Of a stretch of 64,000 nt of DNA, positions 56,331 through 64,000 are shown piece after piece (within the stretch, counting starts at the first letter, position 1; each line of letters starts with the position of its first letter). The notes below the pieces were generated by a model. That model saw only the letters and a list, made by a program, of their open reading frames with translations, did no database searches and was not told the DNA's origin. Source of the DNA: Porodaedalea pini (lineage: Eukaryota; Basidiomycota; Agaricomycetes; Hymenochaetales; Hymenochaetaceae). The stretch is taken from the NCBI GenBank assembly GCA_002794775.1, contig NBAY01000001.1, positions 2,232,001 to 2,296,000 on the forward strand. The letters are read 5' to 3'. A program made the translations under genes and the position numbers.

Positions 56331-59300
56331 ATGTCGTACAAGTCCTCCAACTTCCGTCGCGGCCAAGACCCCGTCAGCGCGCCTGCTGAGCGTGGCAATG
56401 CAAAAGTTCACCAACTTCAGGAAATGTTCCCCTCGTGGTCCGACGACGGTACGTTTTTGAGCAACGCAACAGCCACATTTTACTCAAACGTCGTTTGACA
56501 GACCTCAAGTCGTTACTCTCCGAAGTAAACTACGATCTCGAACTCGCAGTGACTCGCATCAGCGAAGGTGTGTACGCCCTTTTCAAAATTTGCAGAAATT
56601 CTGAACTCAGTCGAATTTTCACTTTAGGGCACGCCGAACAATGGGGCGCGGTCAGTCGCAAAAAAGACAAGCGGGCGACGCCTGCCTCTGCTGCGCCGGC
56701 CAGCAGCGACAGAGGCAGTTCCCGCGGTGTACGGGGAGGGCGCGGCGGCGCGCGTGGGGGACGCGGTGGTGGACGCGGCGCTGGCCGAGGCGGTCATCGC
56801 GAGACCAACGGGCGTCATGCTCCGTCTCCCGCCCCACAGTCATCGAGCTCATGGACTCAGGAGACTCCTGCACCTGCTGCTGCGGCGGGCGATGCTGCGA
56901 CGTCGAATGACTGGGCGAACGTTAACGGCGCTTCCGACCCAGCTGCTACTTCCGGATGGGGAGATGCTGGTGACGCGTCCGCGTCTGCTGAAGCTCCATC
57001 TTCGACGCCAAACTGGGGCAAAACAGATACGACGCCGAGTGCATGGGGCAACGGGGCCGCGGCGACACCCACTGAACTGAAGTCGCAGGCACCATCGCCT
57101 GCGCCAGCTGCTGTTGCGAAGCCAGCGATCAAGACGCCAGCAACCTCGAAGATGTCCTGGGCGCAGATTGCCAAGTGTGTATTCCTCTATTATTTCCAGA
57201 AACTTCATCTAAACTCTCTGCAGACCCCAGGAAAAGCCGAAGGTAGTGCCGTCGCCTGCTCCTGCTCCAACAGCTGCAGCTGTGGCTCCTGCTCCAGCTC
57301 CGATACCTGAGCCCGTTGTTGCTCCTGCTGAGCCCGAGCAAAAGCCCCAGCCGGAAGCGCAAGGCTGGGAGGAGCCCACAACCGCCCAGGCTCCGACGTG
57401 GGATGACGAGCCACAGGCCCAACCGACGGTCAAGGCCACTTCAGACGGCTGGATTACCTCCGTCGCGGACCAAACCGAGGCTCAGCCAGAGGCAGCGCCC
57501 GTGGAAGTTGCTGAGCCGCCGCCTCCCAAGCAGCCGGAGCCGGAACCAGAGCACATTCCTGCGCCATCTGCATTCCCAGTACAGCTGGGCCTTCACCAGA
57601 AGGCGGACTCACCTATCGTACCTCCTGCAAAACCTTCGACTCCCGTTAGCTATGCGCGTTCCTTGAACTCACGCGCAGGGAATCGCTTCAAGGCGACGGA
57701 TCAAGCTGTCGTCATGCCGTCTACGTTTGGTTCCTCGGTCGAGAAGTTGGGCATGCAGTTTGGCAGCGTGAACCTTGGCGGGGACGATGTCGACGTCAAC
57801 GCGTATGTCTTTAAACCTGAGTATCCAACTCGAAACCGGTACTGAGTCTTATATTATAGTTCGGAGGCTCCCGCCCCTGAGGCGCCTGCTGCCACTCCAA
57901 GTGCTCCTGAGCCCGCACGGGAATCTCAGCCTCAAGTAACTCACGCGCCACCCCCGGAGCCTGCGCCGTCCTCAACCACTCAAACGCCTCTTACCTCTAC
58001 TCAAAGCCTCTTTCAGCAGACTCTTCCTCAGCAGGCTCAGACTCAGCATGCACAGCCGCAGATCCACTCATCTCTGCAGAGTGTACAACAAACCCCACCC
58101 TCTCTTCTCCCTACTCAGCCCTCTGCTCAGTCTACTGTCTCCTCTCAGACAGCTGCTTCGACCGCGAGTTCATCATTCTCTGCTCAGCAGCCCACCCCTT
58201 CCTCGCAGTCGTCTATATCCCCGTACCAGCAACACTCCTCCCAGCAGCAGCCACAGGCGCCCCAACCCCAGGCGCCTGCGCAAAGCCAGATTCAACAGCA
58301 GCAGCAGTCCCAGCTGCACCAGCAGTTCTCGCACTTCCCATCGCACCTCGATCAGGCTGCAAGCCAGCAATCGCCGCCTCAATCGCAGGGGCAGCAACCT
58401 CAGCAGCAGTCATCGCTTCATCAGGGCATTGGCAGTCACGGCTCGTACTACCGCCAGCCGGAGCAGAACTTCCATCACGCACCGACGCCGCCTGCGGGCC
58501 AGGCACAGGAAGCGCCATACGGTTCGTTCGCGCCGCTCAGTCAGCAGCTCGGCTACCAGACACAAAACTCGCACCTCAGCGGCTTCAACTCAGACCACTT
58601 TGGGTACAATGACGCACCAAGAGTGAGTCCAGTTCCTTCTCAACATACGACGCATAGTCCGAATATTCACGAGGCGTTGAAATCCCAGGGCTTCTACGAC
58701 TCGTACGGTCAGCAGTCGAGTTTCGGTGGACGCAATGCGCTCGGGCACGATGATATCGGCAAGTCACTCCCTGGTGGTCAGCAGGCCTCGCAATCGGGAG
58801 CTGGGCTTCCTCAAACCACATCCCAAACGGCTCAGCAGCAGACTTCCCAGCAGCCGCAAAGCGCGGCGCAGCCTCAGGCACCCGCTGCTGGCCAGCCCCA
58901 GCAAGGTTATGCTCCGGTGCCGTTCTATTACAACATGTACCAGCCCGGCCAATACTACGGCCCGCCGTACGGTTCAGGTTATGGGCTTGGACAGTACGCG
59001 AATAGGTACCCGCAGCAGCAGCCTCCCATGTTCCAGCCGGCGAACCCGACGTCGGCGTCTCCTGCGAACGCGAAGGGCCCGAACTCGGTGCAGCCGCAGT
59101 CGAACCCGTACGCACCTGGTCTGTATGGCCAGCAACACGCCTCTTCTGCGTACGAGGACGGTTACGGACACCATAGTCAGCTCGGGCCTCAACACAACCA
59201 GGGCGTTGGCGCACTCCCCACGAACGACTACGGCAAGCCGCTGTACGGCGGTCAGGGAATCCAGAACTTTATGGGCCAGTCTTCTGCTCCTGCTGGTCAA

Positions 59301-59642
59301 CTGGGTCAGCGCGGTGCCACGGGTGGCGGCTCTCCAGAGAACTCGTACAAGCCGTATGGTCCTGGTGTCGGCACAAAGGATGTTGGCGGTGCGCCAGGTG
59401 TTGGTTCTGGGATCGCGGGCGGCCAGGGTGCACTTGGGCAGGGTGCGCGCACGGGTGTGCAGCAGCCGCAGCACTCACAGTTCTCCTATGGTGCGAGCCG
59501 CTTCTCTGCGAACCCGAGTGCAGGTGGGCCTCCGAGTCAGCAAGCCCAGCAGCAGCAAAGCCAAGGCTACCCGCAGGGCGGAGGTGACAACGCCTTCTAC
59601 TACCAGCGTCCGTCGCAGAACGGTCCGCCCTACTGGGGATGA
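56331..59642 (+). CDS. DEF1: RNA polymerase II degradation factor Def1
   Basis: Promotes ubiquitin-dependent removal of stalled RNA polymerase II after DNA damage. ATG 56331. The N-terminus (MSYKSSNFRRGQDPVSAP) leads into a CUE domain at about residues 30-75 (LQEMFPSWSDDDLKSLLSEV, YDLELAVTRISEGHAEQWG), which binds ubiquitin, followed by VSRKKDKRA typical of Def1. An RGG-rich block (GGRGGARGGRGGGRGAGRGG) and a long Pro/Ala/Gln tail follow, the latter with poly-Gln (up to five Q) and a C-terminus ending GPPYWG. Five exons: introns follow 56448, 56569, 57175 and 57803 by my reading; the last intron lies at about 57804-57860. From 57861 to 59642 the frame is open without a stop. The Q-rich tail matches the proteasome-processed region of yeast Def1. 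Confidence 0.9.
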
Positions 59643-60147
59643 GCGAGAAGTCTAACCTTGTTTGTTCGTGCTCTCAGGTTTCCCCAAAATCCCTCCTCTT
59701 TTCTTGCAACTTCGGTTCCCGTCTTTAATGTGCATATTTCCATGACAGCGAGCTCTAGTCATCTCATTTTCCTCTGATATCACCCGCTGATCCCGAGCTT
59801 GAGTATATGTGTTTCGTCTTTGTCTGTGCATGCTCGTCTTTGTTTGTTTCTCTGTCATTCCTCTAATCTTCCGTTCTTCAGCTCATTTTCACATACTCCT
59901 CTCTCACTTGTTTCTTCGCGCATGTAAATGTACGTCTAGCATCTTGGGCCAGAAGTGAGAGTGGCTTGACCGCATCGGACCTGCACGCACATTTCTTTGA
60001 CACTGTATGGTCTTCAAAAGGAAATTTCACGAAGTATGAAAAGTTGAAAACCTCAGAATGAACAGATAAATTGAAAGCGGGATGTGAGCAATGAGAAAAG
60101 TACACGTTATGGAATGTATAAAATACAAATCAGCCCAAAAAATATCT
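59643..60147. other. Convergent 3' intergenic region
   Basis: Pyrimidine-rich 3' region of DEF1 on the left and the 3' end of the SRAP gene on the right. No ORF of interest. Confidence 0.5.
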
Positions 60148-61698
60148 TCAACCCTTTGAAAAGAAGTTGGTGATCTTGCTAGTGGCGGGGTCTGCTTGCT
60201 CTAGACTCTTTGACGACTTCAACGATTTTGTCCCCGACTTCTGTAAGGTGGTGGAGCGAATCAACACAAGCGTAAGGGACCAGTGCTTTAAATGACACCT
60301 ACTGAAGAGGGACTACTTGATGTGCGCAGTTTTGGCGTCTATGATATGTATTTTTACAGAAGAGAATAAGAGCAGTATTAAAGCACTGGGTTTGGAGGAG
60401 GGGGGATGTGAATATTGAACGAACGTTATCGCTACCGGCAGGCCCCTCTTGCTGCATCTCTGTCCGGGCCTTTTTGGGACTTGAGGGCTCGTCCGTCGAG
60501 AGCAATTCAACACTTGATTCCCGCTTGTCTTTGGATATCCGCTCTGTAGAATCTCGTCTCCGCTTCGATGGAGCACGAATCCCAGAATCATTTGACGACG
60601 GCGTTTTCTTATCAAGCGGCGGCGATGAAGAGGACGACACGGCGTCATTCACATCACCCTTGCTCTGCTTCGCAAACATTGCTTCAATGCCATCTTTCCT
60701 CTTGCTGACCGGCTCAACGAACGTCGCGCTCTCGGCGCTGACCTTTCCGACGTCTGTGGGCACAGCGTAGCACTCCAGGTCGTGTTTCTTATCGGGGGAT
60801 ACGAACGGCCTGATAATTTTTGCGGCCTTCGGTGTCCATGTTTGTGCAGACGTGTCGAGCCAAGCTGCCACCTGGGCGGCGGACCCGAGGACGACGGGCA
60901 TACGGTCGTGCAGCCATGAGAGCTGCTTGTTGGCGTCCGTCGTGACGATGGTGAAGGTCCAGAGCGGTTCTGTCGAACCTGTGAGACCTTATTTGAGCCA
61001 CAAGCTTGGGAGCGTCATAAAGGAAGATTGCTCGTAACCCTGCAATTGGGTCGAGGAACTTGGACCTTTGAGCACTCACCCACCTTCAAGGACCACACTA
61101 TCATACAATCCAGCGAGCAGCATCAGTTTACCATCTTTGTGTTTGGTAAAATGCGGTATCCGGTCCTTTCCCTTCTTCAACCATTCATAGTAGCTACAAA
61201 TAGCACGTCAACGTCATACCGAACATAATAATAGAGAAAATAAAAGTTAGCACACCCTTGGCAAACAACAGCACAACGCTTCTTCCCCTTAATGCTCGTC
61301 CACATTCCTCCGCCATCAGTGAGGTTTTCGCCCTTCGCGTTGATGGTGTTCAGGCTCGTATCTTCATGCTTGCTCCAATGCGGCACCAGCCCCCATTTCA
61401 TAGTGTGCAACACGGCGCCTTTCTGCTCAGACTCAGACGTCTCACCAGCACTTGCGCGGTCATCGAATCTGTTTCGCCTGCGAATGACGGGGCTGCGCGT
61501 GCGTGGCGCGATGTTGAAACGCGGCCCGAAAGCGCCTTCGTCGATCCATTCGTCGACATCGACGTCGAGCTCCGGGTGCTCGTCGTGCACAGCCCGGATG
61601 ATCTGAGGGCGCTATCAATCTCCGAGAATCAGAATGAATGTTGTGCATGTCAGGGTTTGCGTGCTAACCGGTAGTCCTAGAGCGAATCTGCCGCACAT
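60148..61698 (-). CDS. HMCES: SRAP-domain DNA-protein crosslink sensor
   Basis: Covalently shields abasic sites in single-stranded DNA at replication forks. Five exons: 61698-61669, 61611-61256, 61193-61084, 60978-60425 and 60240-60148; 380 aa. After Met removal the N-terminus is CGRFALGLP, where Cys2 forms the thiazolidine link to the abasic site. The other catalytic residues are present: Asn in FNIAPR, Glu in YYEW and His in SWLHDRMPV. The core ends near residue 265. The C-terminal 115 residues are disordered, with basic clusters (SKRRRD, SPKKART) that could be a nuclear signal, and the protein ends TSKITNFFSKG, resembling a degenerate PCNA-interacting peptide (hydrophobic-x-x-Phe-Phe without the Gln). 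The last intron of 184 nt is longer than its neighbours. Confidence 0.92.
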
Positions 61699-61735
61699 AA
61701 TACTTTAGTCAACATCACGAAAAAGTCGCATCGCC

Positions 61736-61863
61736 TGTATAGCCTTGTATACCTTGTAAGGTAATAAAAGTCTGTTAGTCAGCTTGTCATGTGCCAAAAT
61801 GTCTTCGAGTCGGATACAAGCTCGTTACAAGAGTTTTGGTGCAATACAAGGCATATACAAGAC
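61736..61863. repeat. Imperfect inverted repeat just upstream of HMCES
   Basis: TGTATAGCCTTGTAT at 61737-61751 is mirrored by ATACAAGGCATATACA at 61844-61859 with one base inserted. Extra CTTGTA/TACAAG copies occur between and beside them. It may be the short-TIR remnant of a MITE-like element; no clear target duplication was found. Confidence 0.4.
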
Positions 61864-62499
61864 AGATAGATAATTACAAAAAATATACTATACTTTTATC
61901 ATTTTGTATTCTGATTATATGCCCTCTGAAAGTCTGATGTCTGAGCTGTAATGTATTTATTCTACTGATTATGCCTGACAATGGAGCCGGAAGGCTCTTC
62001 ACCAGTTTATATGTTGGGTGTCAGCTCATTAGTATTATTAAAAGAGTGTAAAATAAATTTTGGCAAACAAATAATGCACTACAGGAATTTTTATAAATTA
62101 TTTGTGCGGTGAAAGAGAATGTTTTTAGCTCAAGTGAGCAGGGTTCACGATTACAGAAGGAGATTCCCACAGGTACTGCGCTTAAAACCAAAAACGCAAA
62201 GCGCGTATCACTTCTTCCGCCCTCCACCATCATTAATGTGCCTAGCACGCGCGCCTATCCACTGCCTCCGTCGCTGGCCACCGCCCTCCCTCCTTTCATC
62301 GTCGTGCGTCTTCATGGATGGCCAAGGGACTCGTCAACGTCCATGAAGTGTTTGTGTGGTCTGGGCTAGTTAATAGTTATTAGTGGCCATGGAATCTATT
62401 TTTTTTGCAAAACATTCTGTGTGTGACGGACTCGCAAATCTCTCGCTCTAAAGTACCTGCCTGCAAATGAAAAGTTCCAGTTCATGGTCTACGGCCCTG
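61864..62499. other. AT-rich gene-free DNA
   Basis: No coding potential that I trust. A CT-rich patch lies at 62215-62300. Confidence 0.4.
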
Positions 62500-62559
62500 G
62501 TAAGACCGAAGTGCACAAGCAGGGAATGCAAAGAAACTCGGTGCTGACAGTTTCCTTAG

Positions 62560-62822
62560 TTACCAAGTAAGGCCGCATTATGGTGTGCGGCCGCTCTGTC
62601 ATCCAGCCAGCAGATACAAACACCATCGCTTTCGTTGATGAAAATCGACATTTCATGACGACGTCGGACGACAAAACGATCCGTGCTTGGGACCTTAGTC
62701 GTTATCAATTATATCGCAGTGCCTTTCATGCACTCCATGCTTCACCCGGCAAGTCCAGGCTTGTCCGGTCAACAAACGACGACATCCTCTCAGACCCTCT
62801 TCGTCATCGTCCATCACAGTGA
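62560..62822 (+). pseudogene. Fragment of PRP17/CDC40 splicing factor (WD40)
   Basis: Codons at about 62611-62694 read NTIAFVDENRHFMTTSDDKT followed by IRAWDL, which I recognise as the signature strand of the first WD repeats of the second-step splicing factor Prp17/Cdc40. The sequence then drifts (SRYQLYRSAFHALHASPGK, NDDILS), still faintly in register with the next blade, and stops at 62820. Upstream DNA lacks the N-terminal half and the following repeats are missing. It is therefore a truncated, decayed copy rather than a gene; the intact locus would be elsewhere. Confidence 0.6.
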
Positions 62823-63040
62823 GCTCAACTTCAGCACAGTCTCTCTTAGCGGCGGCTAGATTATCGTTGTCGATCGGCAGAGTTTAGAGAAGCGCGAGTG
62901 TGGAGAGTCCGTGTGAGTCCTTCGCCTATCTGTCTTACTATCCCAGCCGTTCGACTGAAGCTCGAGTCGGCCTCAAAGCTCAGTTCAGATATAAACACGG
63001 TTGAACACCATCGACGGCGGACGGCGGACTATCCCCCGCA

Positions 63041-63509
63041 TGATCGGTCCATGGAAAATCGGCAGGACGATTGGCAAGGGCGCGATGGGTCAGTCTCTCC
63101 AAAATATTCATTAATGTCAACTACTTATTTGTTGATATTAATGTGAGGATTGCACGCCACTCGAAGACGGGTAAACATGCCGCCATCAAGATCATGTCGA
63201 AGATGCAAGTCGTACAAGTCCTGTCGTTCGTTGAACAACCTCGAGGATGAAGCCGAGCGCATAGTGCTTGCACTCGAGCGTGCGATCGTTGTCATGAAAG
63301 TTGTGGATCATCCAAACATCATGAGTCTATACGATGTCTGGGAGACTTCTGGCGAGCTATACCTCATATTGGAGTATGTCGAAGGCGGCGAACTTTTCGA
63401 CTACATCATAGAACGAGGTCGTCTTTCAGGATCCGAAGCGCTCGACTATTTCCAGCAGGAAAGTGGATCAGGATGGCTTAATCAAGCTCAGGGTAAGTTC
63501 ACTGACTAG
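63041..63509 (+). pseudogene. Fragment of Gin4/Hsl1-type protein kinase
   Basis: From 63041 the sequence reads MIGPWKIGRTIGKGAMG (glycine-rich loop). Then from 63143 comes VRIARHSKTGKHAAIKIM with the ATP-binding Lys, and in another frame from about 63222 SLNNLEDEAERIVLALERAI, VVDHPNIMSLYDVWETSGEL and LEYVEGGELFDYIIERGRL. It breaks down after EALDYFQQ. The pieces are out of frame or lack a usable acceptor (there is no AG before VRIARH), and the catalytic loop (HRDLKPEN), activation segment and C-lobe are missing. This is the N-lobe of a septin-checkpoint kinase family, degraded. Confidence 0.65.
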
Positions 63510-64000
63510 TCATCTTCTATCGTTTGCTAACATTGTTCAACGTAGGACTAGCGCCTTTCTGCAACCCTTGTATTGTACTTATCGTGTATCCCATACGATT
63601 TGCGACTCGGTTGCATCATAATACACCATACTCGTTCACTGTCAAGAACGGTTTCGATGACCCACAAACTCTGCTATGAAGCTTCAATCTATCATAGAGT
63701 GCCAGGATTGCCCCAAAGTGATAAACTGAGCTCTATAGATCTACTACAACACCTATGCATATGTTAGTATACAGAGCGTGAATTAACAAGTCCGCAATGA
63801 AATAAGATCTACGGTATAGCAAGAACAACATGAATACGCATCGGGCGACGTTTAGGATTACCGCTCGGCATCAACAAGAACCACAGGACACAGAGCAAAG
63901 CTACAAAAACAGCAGAAATATATGTCTTGCTTGTAGCAAGTTTAGAAATAATTTCTCACAGGCACTGCGCTCAAAAGGCCGCGGAGAACGCCGCGAACAC
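63510..64000. other. Right-end DNA without recognised genes
   Basis: Short ORFs only. The kinase fragment does not continue. Nothing recognised up to the window edge. Confidence 0.4.

Noticed and set aside
58726..59655. 309-codon Arg/Ser/Thr-rich frame overlapping DEF1
   Set aside because: It is the +1 frame of a Gln/Gly/Pro-rich low-complexity exon, and the DEF1 frame is the one continuous with the CUE domain.
1..64000. Search for tRNA and rRNA genes
   Set aside because: No convincing T-loop/anticodon combination was found by eye; a covariance-model scan would be needed to exclude them.

Overview
The window looks like nuclear DNA of a filamentous basidiomycete, most likely an Agaricomycete. 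Genes are closely packed and many are cut by 45-90 nt introns. Coding DNA is GC-balanced and breaks off at an AT-rich repeat island. The gene set (PAN3, DEF1, F-box/LRR proteins, a Prf1-like HMG protein, dihydroxyacetone kinase) fits that group. I built the gene models by hand from splice sites, frame continuity and recognised domains. Nothing was searched, so every family name rests on remembered motifs.

Layout. 1-3909: 3' part of a large coiled-coil protein (+). 4491-7677: peroxisomal Lon protease (-). 7768-12374: gene-poor AT-rich island with two long palindromic foldback elements, one nested in a TA-flanked terminal-inverted-repeat transposon. 12375-13511 TFIIE-beta (-) and 13751-16575 PAN3 (+) are divergent. 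17104-21018: Cid1-type nucleotidyltransferase with a very long disordered tail (+). 21400-22869: F-box protein (-). 24842-28128 importin-beta KAP95 (-) and 28384-28925 LSM7 (+) are divergent. 29605-31152: a second, paralogous F-box protein (+). 32179-34569: GlcNAc-6-phosphate deacetylase (+). 35256-37428: HMG-box factor (-). 39510-41776: dihydroxyacetone kinase (-). 42346-45554: membrane-anchored amidohydrolase (+). 45862-48458 rhodanese/dual-specificity phosphatase (-) and 48714-49744 EMC7 (+) are divergent. 50356-53262: MFS transporter (+). 54095-54796: possible Roadblock/Ragulator-like small protein (+). 55212-56096 eIF5A (-) and 56331-59642 DEF1 (+) are divergent. 60148-61698: SRAP/HMCES DNA-crosslink protein (-). 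61700-64000: decayed DNA with fragments of PRP17 and of a Gin4-type kinase.

There is no biosynthetic cluster or operon. Most genes are housekeeping: transcription (TFIIE-beta, DEF1), RNA turnover (PAN3, LSM7, the nucleotidyltransferase), translation (eIF5A), nuclear import (KAP95), protein quality control (Lon, EMC7) and DNA repair (SRAP). Four pairs share short divergent promoters of 234-255 bp. The least ordinary parts are the nested foldback/TIR island, GC-AG introns in conserved genes, an apparent GA splice donor in the deacetylase, and the side-by-side gene fragments at the right end.
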